In this document: piece by piece, positions 36,244-47,459 of the stretch
How positions within the stretch are numbered: the stretch's first letter is position 1
How the letters are laid out: each line of letters opens with the position of its first letter
Assembly: GCA_030063045.1 (NCBI GenBank)
Contig: JAQSEB010000040.1
Span: 1,054,001-1,118,000, forward strand
Source: Pratylenchus scribneri
Taxonomy: Eukaryota; Nematoda; Chromadorea; Rhabditida; Pratylenchidae
Reading direction: 5' to 3'
DNA length: 64,000 bases
Made by a program: the position numbers and the translations under genes
The notes under the pieces: generated by a model
What the model was told of the DNA's origin: nothing
The model's database searches: none
What the model saw: the letters and a program-made list of their open reading frames with translations, nothing else

Positions 36244-37297
36244 TTCCACTTATACTTCCATTCGGATCACGTTGGAATAGGAAATTGTTCATAACGCCAA
36301 CTTCAGTTAATTTTTCATCCTCTCCGGAGAGCCATAAAACTTGATGGCAACCATATTTTTCCATTGACATTTTCCCACAGGGGTGCCATCTCCAAAAGTC
36401 AAAACCCCGGCATTCGGGTCTAAAAACCCGGCAAAACTCCGGCAAAAATTTTCAAAACCCCGGTAAAAACCCGGCATCTTTTAAAACGTGTTAAAATGCA
36501 ATTTAGTAAAAGCTTGTAAAAATTTTCTACTTCAGATTTATATTTTTAATTGACTTTTTGAGCATATTTTTAATTGACTTTTTGAGCATGTGCGTTATGA
36601 AATAAAGATATCATAAGCTTTAAAAATCGGTCTGCCGTCAAAAAGTTTAGCCAGAAAAAGCCGCGAAGGAAGGAAAAAAATTAGCTAAAAATGGCCCTGA
36701 TAGGTAGAAAAAGTAGCTAAAAAAGCCCTGATAGGGAGAAAAAATAGCTAAAAATGGGCCCTGATTGGAAGAAAAATTAGCTAAAAATGGCCGCGCAGCG
36801 AAAAATTAGACCCAAAAATGGCCGCGCAGCGAAAAACTAGACCCAAAGATGGCCGCGCAGCGAAAAATTAGACCCAAAAATGGCCGCGCAGCGAAAAATT
36901 AGACCCAAAAATGGCCGCGCAGCGAAAAATTAGACCCAAAAATGGCCGCGCAGCGAAAAATTAGACCCAAAAATGGCCGCGCAGCGAAAAATTAGACCCA
37001 AAAATGGCCGCGCAGCGAAAAATTAGACCCAAAAATGGCCGCGCAGCGAAAAATTAGACCCAAAAATGGCCGCGCAGCGAAAAATTAGACCCAAAAATGG
37101 CCGCGCAGCGAAAAATTTAGCTAAAAATTTAAAAACATGGCAAAACCCGGCAAAATATGAAAAACCCGGCAAAAAACCCGGCACTTTCAAAACCCCGGCA
37201 AAACCCCGGCCGGGACATCAAAAACCCGGGAAATGCCGGGTTTCCCCGGTATTATGGCAGCCCTGTTTTCCCAACATAAATAGTTGGAGCATAATTA
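36244..37297 (-). pseudogene. BCAT exon split by a hAT-type element
   Basis: The exon begins after CAG at 37298 with NYAPTIYVGK and is broken by the element 36378-37265. It resumes with SMEKYGCHQVLWLSGEDEKL and TEVGVMNNFLFQRDPNGS. The 8-bp duplication lies inside the coding sequence. Apart from the insertion the frame is intact, so the insertion may be the disabling event in this copy. Confidence 0.8.
36378..37265. mobile_element. hAT-type element with expanded minisatellite, 888 bp
   Basis: Ends CAGGGGTGCCAT / ATGGCAGCCCTG with perfect 8-bp duplications TTTTCCCA at 36370-36377 and 37266-37273. The interior has AAACCCCGGCAAAA-type repeats and about eleven tandem 31-bp units containing ATGGCCGCGCAGCGAAAAAT (36787-37115). 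It is a longer relative of the 25087 element, which has about five such units. Confidence 0.9.
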
Positions 37298-37375
37298 CTG
37301 AAATTTTTTTTGTGATTCATTTATTTTGATTTATTTTTGCTGTAATTTTCGATATTTAAAAATTTAAAAAAACCA

Positions 37376-38060
37376 GTTGCCCGCTTCGCGGGCAACTGTT
37401 TGGGGGGTTCCACCCCCCAAGCCCCCTGGATGCTTTATGCTTTTTTACTTTAATAGAAATCGCCTACGGCGATTTCCACACCGAGCCTAGCATCTTTCGG
37501 AGTTCTATCTTTCCGCTCTCGCTCCTTCGGAACTCGACAATCTTGGAATTAGACTCTTAATTTTTCCGAATGACCGAACTCTTCGCCCCTTCGGGGCTCA
37601 AACCGTTACCTAATATTTTCGAATGATCTCTTCGCCCCTTCGGGGCTCAAACCGTTACCTAATATTTTCGAATGATCTAATAGCCCCTTCGGGGCTCAAA
37701 CCATTTAACTCCTAATATTTCCTAATGACCTCTTCGCCTCAAATCATTTAACTCCTAATATTTCCTAATGACCTCTTCGCCCCTTCGGGGCTAAAACCGT
37801 TAAACTACTAATATTTCCTAATGACCTCTTCGCCTCAAACCATTAAACTCCTAATATTTCCTAATGACCTCTTCGCCCCTTCGGGGCTAAAACCGTTAAA
37901 CTCCTAATATTTCCTAATGACCTCTTCGCCCCTTCGGGGCTAAAACCGTTAAACTCCTAATATTTCCTAATGACCTCTTCGCCCCTTCGAGGCTCAAACC
38001 ATTAAACTCCTAATATTTCCTAATGACCTCTTCGCCCCTTCGGGGCTCAACCGTTAGACT
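37376..38060. repeat. Array of C(TTCG)G hairpins
   Basis: Starts with three GC-rich hairpins: GTTGCCCGCTTCGCGGGCAAC split as stem GTTGCCCGC with a TTCG-containing turn (37376-37396), GGGGGGTTCCACCCCCC, and AAATCGCCTACGGCGATTT. Then come about ten tandem units of roughly 50 bp, most carrying GCCCCTTCGGGGC followed by TCAAACCGTTAAACTCC and TAATATTTCCTAATGACC. Two units (near 37735 and 37827) lack just the hairpin. In RNA, C(UUCG)G loops are exceptionally stable. Confidence 0.85.
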
Positions 38061-38084
38061 ACCAATATCCCCATTTCCATGTAT

Positions 38085-38330
38085 CCAATATGTTTAAAAT
38101 GGCCATATCTGGCCAATGAAATTAACATAGAGCATTGATTCATATACCATTCGATTCCTTATGAAAAGAGCTTTAAAATGAACTAAAAATATTTCCATGT
38201 CACCGGCCATCCAAGACAAAAAATGCCATGGCACCAACATCCCTCTTTCTATGAACCCAATATGTTCAAATGGCCATATCTAGCCAATGAAATTACATAG
38301 AGCAGTGATTCATATTCATAACATTTTACT
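38085..38330. repeat. Direct duplication after the hairpin array
   Basis: CCAATATGTT(T/C)AAAATGGCC-type sequence with ATATCTGGCCAATGAAATTA and CATAGAGCA occurs at about 38088 and 38258. It is probably the terminal part of the same element as the hairpin array. Confidence 0.6.
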
Positions 38331-39004
38331 TTAATTTTATTTTTTGAATAATTTTAATAAATTGAACCAAATATTTATTGGATTTTGGACTTTCAAATCT
38401 TCAAATAGATAATTTCCGTTAATTATCTTATAGAAGAATATATTTGAAAATTTGCCGAAAATTTTTCTTTATGTTACAAATTCTATCATCTATTTGTAAC
38501 ATTTTGTAAGCTTAATGTTTTTAAAATTTATTTTTAAAATTTTATTTTAGATATTCGTGGGGTTGTCGATTAATTTTTATTAAATTTAATCCAAAAATTA
38601 TTTTAAATTTAAATAAAATTGAATCAAATTATTTTATGAGATTAAAATTTTTGGACAATTTTTTTAAAAAATTTTTATAATCTTCATATTTGTCTAGGCA
38701 TTTAAATATGAAATGCAGATCCTTGGCCTAATACGTAGAATGAATGACCTATAATTTGGTTAAAAAATTTTTGGCACATTTTTTCGAGACACGACCAAAA
38801 GAGGATTTTACTTTTTTATTTGATTTGTTTAGTAATCATAACATTTAAAATTTATTTTATTTTTTTAAATTTAAATTTTATTATAAATATTCGGGTTAGA
38901 AGAAGGAGAACTTTTTATTAACTTTTATTTTAAAATTCATTTAAATTTATAGAAAATTGATCCATTTATTTTATGAGATTGAAATTTTACGATAATTTTT
39001 TAAA

Positions 39005-39275
39005 GGCACCAAGCAATCCGTAGTGGGCGGTGTGACCAATTCCAAAGCTGGAAAATTTGCATAAAAATGAGAGTAATTTGTAATTTAAATAAACATCTTT
39101 TCTAATAAAAAATAATTATTTTCACTTATTTCCATTTGATCCAGGTTGGAATAGGAAAATTTTCATGACGCCAAATTCTGTCAATTTTTCATCCTCTCCG
39201 GAGAGCCATAAAACTTGATGACTACCATATTTTACCATTGCCAATTTTCCAACATAAATGGTTGGCGCATAATTA
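39005..39275 (-). pseudogene. BCAT active-site exon plus truncated following exon
   Basis: 39126-39275 encodes NYAPTIYVGKLAMVKYGSHQ and VLWLSGEDEKLTEFGVMKIF between a CAG acceptor and a GTGAA donor. It is the best preserved of the four copies of this exon. About 80 bp downstream, 39005-39047 encodes LELVTPPTTDCLVP (the TPP...LPG strand of BCAT) and then breaks off inside the exon. The phase between the two exons does not match, and the rest of the enzyme is missing. Confidence 0.75.
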
Positions 39276-40642
39276 CTGAAAAAATATTTATTTCGATTTT
39301 TTTGTGAAATTTTGTATAATTAAAATATTTATTAAAAAATTTAAAAATTATAAAATTTTATTTAATTTTTGCGCTTTCAAAATATTTTATACTACATTTT
39401 TTTTCTGAATAATTTAATTAAATTATATTTTAAAATTGTTTGACGGAATGTCTAAGTTTAAGAATTTTTTTTGTTAATTATTTTCATTCATAAATTATAA
39501 AACCGTCAAAAATTTTCTTTTTCAGTGACAAATATTTATGATTTGATAAAATATCATATATCTTAGTAAAAATCCTTTCGGAAGCATAATGTTTTTTAAA
39601 TTTTATTTTAAAATTTATTAGATTTTTTGATGCAGGCATTTATTGCTGCATATTACGTATCAAATTTATGTGAAAAATCGAGGTAAGTTTATAGAAAATT
39701 GAACAAATTTACTTAAAAAGATTAACATTTTTGGATATCTTTTTTTTTAAATTTTTTTTTTATTAAAATGTATTCGTTGACTATTCTTCTTCATTTTCTA
39801 TCAAATTTTGTCATAAAATTGATCTGATTTATAGAAAATTGAATCAATTTATTCTATGAGATGTAAATTTTTCTCATTTTTCTACAAAGAATTTAAATGT
39901 AGAAATTCTTAAAAAAATTTTTTTTGGTTAGGAAAATCTGCTATCTTATAAGTAACACTATAACTTTTTTTATTTTATTTTAGAATTTTTCATTTTTAAT
40001 TAAAATATTGTTCCTTCTAATCCTCTCTCTTTTTTCAAATTTAATCCAAATGTAAATTTATTGAAAATTGAATCAATTTATTTTATGAGATGAAAAATTT
40101 ATAAACTTTTATTTTTAAAATTTAATTTATTTGTACATGGTTTATCAACTATCAAAACATCAATTTTTAACTCTAATAAAATCATAAAACTAAATTGCAT
40201 TATTTTTTTATCTAAAATTACAATAATAAGAATTTATGTAAGTTTCTATTGCATATTCGCACACAAAATAAAAAATATGCATTTTCATAAAAATCCGCCC
40301 CCTATTTATATATAATACTTCTTTTATAAGCATAATTATTTTAAATTTTATTTTTAATTTAAATATCCGTCATGCGTTGTTCGCGTTTTATCAATTTTAA
40401 TCCAAAATTGATTTAAATTTAAAGAAAATTGAATCAATTTATTTTATGAGATATAAAATTGTTGAATTTTTTTGAAGAAAATTTTTCGTTTTTGTAAATG
40501 GAATTTATTATATTATTAACAGTCAAAATCAAATCCTAATTTCAATTATCAATTCTAAATAAATTTAACCAAAATAAATTTGCATTATTTTTAACTAATT
40601 CCAATATGAATTTTATTTTGACCAAATTTTCCCAATCTCTAA

Positions 40643-40855
40643 TCAGCCCATTTTGTATCCACCAACGCCACCGGGAAAGGACCTGGCTACGCTGGGATCG
40701 GCCAAAACAGTGACAGGTTGAAGGCCAGTCTGGAAATAGGCACCCACAGGGCCCGTAAAAATTTGACCAAATTTCAAATTGGCAATTTCCTCTGTGCCAC
40801 TCTGTTTGGGTTTCATTTGTGTTGGCTCTGCCAGAGTGATTTGCAGATCCTTGGC
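40643..40855 (-). pseudogene. Chimeric BCAT exon: N-terminus fused to the middle
   Basis: An open frame of 70 codons after an AG acceptor. The first 34 residues (AKDLQITLAEPTQ ... LKFGQIFT) match the N-terminal BCAT strand. They are followed without intron by GPVGAYFQTGLQPVTVLADP and SVARSFPGGVGGYKMG, a segment that normally lies about 110 residues later, next to the PLP-lysine region. The DNA between was deleted in frame. An immediate TGA follows. Confidence 0.8.
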
Positions 40856-43800
40856 CTATAAATTTGATAAATAAAATAAAAACGAAATAAAAAATAATAA
40901 TTTAATAAAAAAAGATTAAAATATTTTTAATCAAAAAAAATTTTAAAAAAATTTATGAGATATAATTTTTGTTTTATTAAATATTAAATTAATATTACAA
41001 AAAATTTGGGTGCATATTTCTCTGAACCAATGACGATGCCATTTTCAACTGTATTTCACCGTAGAATTTTCCTTTTTTGAAGTCATTATTTATAAAAAAT
41101 TTTTAAATTATTCCTTAAAATCTGCAAAAAATATATTAAAATTATTATAATAAAATTTGGCTTACATATTTATGCCAAAAAATATTTAAGAATAATAATG
41201 AATATAGAAAATACATGAATTTTTAAATCAAAAATTATTTAATGAAAGTTTTATAAAAAATAAAATATTATTATTTTGAACAAATTTTTTGACAAAAAAT
41301 TTGATATATAAAATTAACAAAGATGAATGAAATTTTACAAATCGATCGAGAAAGCAAGAAGGAAAATGCTTAGCATATATTTCTGGCAAGAAAAGTAAAG
41401 TAAATAAAAAATTTTTGACCCCCATATGAAGAATTTATGTTCTGTAGTGTTAAAAGCACAACAAATAAGTAAATTTTGGTTACCGTTTTTGCAGAAAATG
41501 GTCCAACATTTCAAAGAGAATTTTATAAATAACACTTTTTATTTAAATATTATTTTTTAAATTTTATTTTAAAATTTTTATTTTTTAATATTTGTTGTAG
41601 GGGCGCCTGTTTTTTATCAAATTTTTTCCAAAAATTGATGTAAATTTATAGAAAATGGAATCAATTTGTTTTATGGGATGTAAAATTTTTGTAGTTTTTA
41701 AAGAAAATTCTCACTTTTAGGGGTATAGAATTATTGCTTTATTAAGAAGTATTTTATATTGTCGTTTCAAGTTTTTTTTGATACATAGAATCTATAATGA
41801 AAATAAATTAAATGAGAGTTCATATATTTTAATGTTAAATGTCATTTTTGCATATTCATTAAAATTATTTTTCCTTTTAAAGAATTTATAGGAATGAACT
41901 GAATTCTAATATAAATTTTTCATTCATAATATTAATTTATTTTTTTTTGAATAATAAATAAATTAAGTGAAATATTTTTTGAATTAGTCTAAAAATTAAG
42001 TTCTTTTATTTATTTTATTGGAATTCAAAATTTGTCTTTTATGATAAGAAAATTTTATGATTTAAATAACAATTTTTTTATTCATATATTAAAAAATGCT
42101 CGAAAATATTTTTTTTAGGGAAATTTATCATTTCTCATAAGTAAAATTCCTTTTGTAAGCATAATTTTTTAATTTTATTTTAAAATTTTATTTAATTTCA
42201 AATGTTCGCCTGGTCCCTGTCCGTACATCTATCAAATTTTGTCAAAAATTGATGCAAATAAAATTGAATCAATTTATTTTATGAGATATAAAATTTCTTA
42301 AACATTTAACTCTTTTGATCATGAAAATTGACCATTTCAGGATATGCATTTATTTAAAATTTAATCTAATTATTCATGTACTCCTTTGGCATTGGCATTC
42401 TTTTTATAAATTTTCATTCAAAAATTGATTATTATAGAAAATTGAATCATTTTATTTTATGAGATGAAAATATTTGAATTTTTTAAAGAACTCATTTTTT
42501 GTATCAGAAAATTTATCAATTTATAAATAACACTTCTTTTTTAATCATAATTTTTTAAATTTTATTTTAGATGTTCGTCATGGCGTTTCTATACTTTTTA
42601 TCAAATAAAAAAAATGATTTAAATTTATAGAAAATTGTAATAATTTATTTTTAATAAATAAAATTTTTGAACTTTTAATGAAAAATTCTCATTTTTTGGT
42701 TAAAGAATTATTCCATTATCAACAGTAAAAATCATAATTTAATTCCTGATGGCAAGATATCTAATAATGAAAAAATTCATATAAATTAATCATTTGTCTT
42801 TTTCAAAAACATTTGATAGAAAAAGTTAACAAAAATGAATGGAATTTTACAAAACGATCGAGAAAGCAAGAAGGAAAATGGTTAGCATATATTTTTGGCA
42901 AGAAGAGCAAAGTAAATAAAGGAATTTGTGACCCTGCCTAATATGAAGAATTTGTGTTTTGAGGCGGATAAAAGCCAAGATAAGAAAAAATAGTGGTATT
43001 TTTCTTTTGGGAAAATCTACTAATTTATAATACTTCTTTTGTAAGGTTATATTTTTTTTAAATTTTTTTAAAAAATATATTTAAATATTGTTCCATTCCT
43101 CCTCTCGCATCTTTTATTAAATTTTATCCAAAAAATTGATGTAAATTTAATGAAAATTGAATCAATTTATTTTATGAGATGTAAAATTTGTGAACTTTTT
43201 TAAAAGAAATATTTCACTTTTTTGGATAAAAAGAATTATTCCTTTATCAACGATAAAAATAAAAGTATAATTTTTATTTTAAACTCTAAATAAATTTATT
43301 TAAAACTAAATAGCATTTATTGTATAAAAGGCAATAAAATGATTTTCTGGATAATGAAACAAAATAAATTTTTTTTTCGACAAAGATGAATTAGTCTGAA
43401 TGAATTGAAATAGAAAAATTTATATTAATTATTTTATTGGTAATTATTTTTTTTGGTAAAGAAAATCTACCATTTTATAATAACACTTTTTTGTAAAGGC
43501 AAGCAAATTTTTATTTTTAAATTTATTTTAACTTAAATTTATGTCCATGAAATTCCGATATTTTTATCTAATTTATTCCAAAAATGATGTAAATTTATAG
43601 AAAATTGAATCAATTTACTTTATGAGATGTAAAATTTTTAAATATTTATTAAAGAAAAATTTTATTAATTTTTGTAAATGAAATTTATTCCACTACTAAA
43701 AGTTAAAATCAAGGTAATTTTTTCTTTTAACTAAAATCTTCATTTTTATTAATATAATATGACTTTTTTTTTATTTTTTTAAATTTTATTTTATTTTAAC

Positions 43801-43893
43801 TATTCGTCTCGGAAATGCGCGAGCTATGTATAAAATTTAATCCCAAAAATAATGTAAATTCATAGGAAATTGAATCGATTTATTTTATGAGTG

Positions 43894-44846
43894 GAAATAG
43901 GCACTAACTGGGCCACTGATCACGTAAATTTTTGCTGCCTTTGGACTTGACAATTCCAGTGTGGCATCGGTGGCAATCAACGCTGGACGAATGTAAAGCG
44001 AGGCGGCACATTGTGGCGTTGATGGCACCCAATCGGCATCAATGAAAATTAACTCTTCAATTATGGCCAACAATTCAACTGGATCGAAATCCTGCAAATT
44101 TAGGAACGAATTGAATGGGTAGCATTTATTTATATGGAGCAAATGAAAATTAATTTAATGAAGCAAATTTGGAAGTATTCGGTACTTATCCAGGGGCCTG
44201 GTTCAATTTCCGTCAGATCAGCGATAAGATTTTACGATATGATGGAAATCATATCCCCGGCGCGCGGTTCAATTAAATCGTATAAAAAATCGTTTGCGGC
44301 GCATGATTGTAGGATAAATTAATAATTAGAAAAATGGTTTGATTGAAAATTGTGCATATAAATTAAGGACAATAAATAACAGTAAAGACCGAAATTGGTT
44401 AGTCATAACTTTGTCATTTTAAATCTAATCATATTGATCTTAAAATGTGAGTTCATGGAAAAACTATTACATGATAATTGATTTATTAACAAAATAATAT
44501 TTTTGAGTCTATAAAATTTAAACAAGAAAAAAAGAAATTAATTATTTTAATTTATTTAATTTTTCATAATTAAAAAAAACATAACCCATAAAAGAATTTC
44601 TTTCCCATTTCAATTTAAATTTTATTTTTTGAAGTAGAATGAAATTATAGAAGGCAAAATTGACTGCGTTTAAATATTTTTAAATAATTTACTAAAAAAA
44701 AAATAAAAAATACCGGTAATGAAGCTCGTGCAGCAGCCGCCTAATCGAGCCATATTCATTTGTGGCCGGAACATTCGGATTTGGGCATCATCAACCTCAC
44801 GAAATGCTTTCATCCCCTCAAAAACGGATGGCGCATAGTGGAAAAT
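43894..44846 (-). pseudogene. BCAT two-exon fragment (FEGMK to GPVSAYF)
   Basis: Exon 44714-44846 encodes IFHYAPSVFEGMKAFREVDD and continues to MNMARL, after which one extra base shifts the frame; the correct frame would read AAAARASLP up to a GTATTT donor. Exon 44091 down to 43894 follows in phase and encodes DFDPVELLAIIEELIFID, WVPSTPQCAASLYIRPA and YVISGPVSAYF. It then breaks into the dispersed repeat. This is the longest BCAT fragment in the window. BCAT is a mitochondrial or cytosolic PLP enzyme; a complete source gene must lie elsewhere. Confidence 0.8.
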
Positions 44847-44999
44847 CTGTGAAATTTGAAGAATTAAATTTTCAATTAAAAATTAATTTTTTTTACAGTT
44901 TTGACAATTTTTTAAATTACTTAATTATTATCTCATCGTTATTATTATTATTATATATTTATTTATATTTTAAATTTTAAATTTATTTTTTTATTGATA

Positions 45000-47160
45000 T
45001 TGACTGGGGGATGTTTCCTTTCTTTTGGTTGTGGAATGTTTTCTTTAATAAATTATAATAATGTGCTTTAATATATGAGTTTTAGAATAGTTTTAAAGAA
45101 GTTTTATAAAATATTTAATTTTTATTTTTGGTTGTATCACAATTTAATAATTTTTTTTAGAAAAAATTTTTGTACATTTCCTCCATTCGTTAATTTATTT
45201 AATGTTAAATTTTTTATCATTAATTTCTCAAATTTTTAAATTTGTACCGGCGTTGCCCCAGTAATTTGCTGATCCATAAAGCTTAATACGTTTATTGACC
45301 TATTTTTTGGCTCTTTTTTGGAGACAAGACCAAAAGGAGGACGATTTATTTATTCCATTTTTAATTTTCACAAACAATTACAATTAACTCACATCGAGCC
45401 AATTATTTATTAAATTCTGAATTAATCTGACAAGTGAGTTCAATTCAAGTAGATAATTTCAATAAAATATTTTTACAATATATTTGAAAATTTCTTGAAA
45501 TTTTTCTTTTACTTTTATCAAATTTTACCATTTTATTTGATTTCGTTGGTAATCTTAACATCTTTAAAATTTATTTTTTTTTCAAATTAATTTTTTCAAA
45601 TAATCGCTCAAGGTAGCGAGTCGTATTAAAATTCATCCAAAAATTCTTTGAAAATTATAGAAAATTTAATCCATTTATTTTATGAGATTAAAATTTTTGG
45701 ATTTTTTTCTAAAAATTTTTTACTTATCAGATTAGTGCCTGCGTTACTAGTGATTTACAGATTATTGGCCAAATACTTAGTATGACATATAATTTGAAAA
45801 ATTGTTGGCACTTTTATTTAGTTACGATTTACGAACAAGGAAGATGGACCCTTTACTTATATTCACTTTTAAATTCCAATTTTTAATTGTTTTATAAAAA
45901 ATGTGGAAAATGTTCAAAAATTTTACAAATCATAAAATATTTTATATTAAAATTTCTTAACATTTTTAAAAATTTATTTTAATTTTTTTAATTTAATTAT
46001 TATTTAAAATATTAGTTCTTGGTCTGCGTGTCTTTTTTATTAAATTTCATTATAAAATTGATTTAAATTTATGGAAAATTGATGAATTTATTTTATGAGA
46101 TGTAAAATTTTTGGACAAATTTTTAAGGAAAAATTTTCAGATTTATTCCGACTTGACTGTACATTTATTGGATTTGGAATTAGTTTGAAAAATGGACCAG
46201 ATTCGAAAAAGAAAAAATAAGGAAAAAGATTTGCAATTTGTAAATATTAATAATGATTTCACTCATTTTAGATAATTATTCCATAAAAATATGGAAAAAT
46301 GTACAAAAATTTTTCAAACTCATAAAATATTTAGTTTTATAATTATATTACAAAAAATTTTGGCTCTAATTTTTATTAAAAATTGCGCTGATAAACAACA
46401 ACAAAAAATTTATAAAATTTAAAATAAATTTAAAAATTTAAAATTTTACTCTATAAAACATATTTTTGAAAGATTATTTGTTTCTTAAAAAATTTGTAAA
46501 TGTTCAAAAATTTTAAAACTCATAAAATATAAAATTTTATATTTCAATACATTTTAGCTCTGATTTTTATTATAACAAAAAATAATTGGAAAAGGACAAA
46601 AAATAAAAATTTATACAAATGCTAAAAATGAAATTATAATTTTCCGTTTAATAATTATTTTTGAAATAATTTGATTTTATGCTTTTATTTTAAGTTAGAT
46701 ATTCAGAAAAAGATTTCATTAAATCAATCTTTAATTAATTTTACACTATTGATTAGTCACAAAATGAATAAATATTCATGATCTAATTTTGAGCATTAAT
46801 TTAAATGTTCATCTTGATGATATTTAATTCCTTCTTTGTTGCCAATTATTATTATGCCCATTAATATTGTTGTTATTTGTGAATATTGTTTTTGCGCTTT
46901 TGATAGTGGAGTTATCGATGATGCGGTTGATAATTTTATAAGCATTTCGATAATCATGGCAGAAAATCAGTCATAAATTAATGTTAAAGAGGCTGAGCAT
47001 GAATAAAGTTTTACCGTACATTTTCTGACTATTTTGGAAAATTCTATCCAATATTGAATTGACAAATGCTGTGCCAAATGTAAAAAAGGAATAGTCGACA
47101 AAAAAGGTAAAAGCATAAAAAAGGAAAAAAATTGGCACTGATTAATTGGAAGGAACTTAA
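45000..47160. other. Repeat-filled stretch without genes
   Basis: Contains further units of the dispersed repeat and very decayed traces of the first BCAT exon (near 45240 and 45735: a TTTGTACCGG...GCTGATCC-like pattern recalling 40817-40855). No open frame is credible. 46780-47160 shows nothing recognisable. Confidence 0.45.
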
Positions 47161-47166
47161 TTACAT

Positions 47167-47316
47167 GATTTTGTCCCCGCTGGTTGCTCTAGGAATGGGA
47201 TTTTGTCCCCGCTGGTTGCTCTAGGAATGGGATTTTGTCCCCGCGGGTTGCTTTAGGAATGGGATTTTGTCCCCGTGGGTTGCTCTAAGAATGGGATTTT
47301 GTCCCCGCGGGGTATG
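47167..47316. repeat. 32-bp minisatellite, five units
   Basis: GATTTTGTCCCCGCTGGTTG plus CTCTAGGAATGG repeats exactly every 32 bp from 47167, 47199, 47231, 47263 and 47295, with few substitutions. Confidence 0.9.
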
Positions 47317-47459
47317 CATGCATTGCTTTTAGGCAATTTGTCCAACGCATTGGAAACAATTAATGATTTTTTAATATGTCACTTTCCGATTTCTAAATTA
47401 TTCGCAAATCTGCACAAATCAACAATTGGATTAGAGATAATTGGAAGAAGTAACTAATT

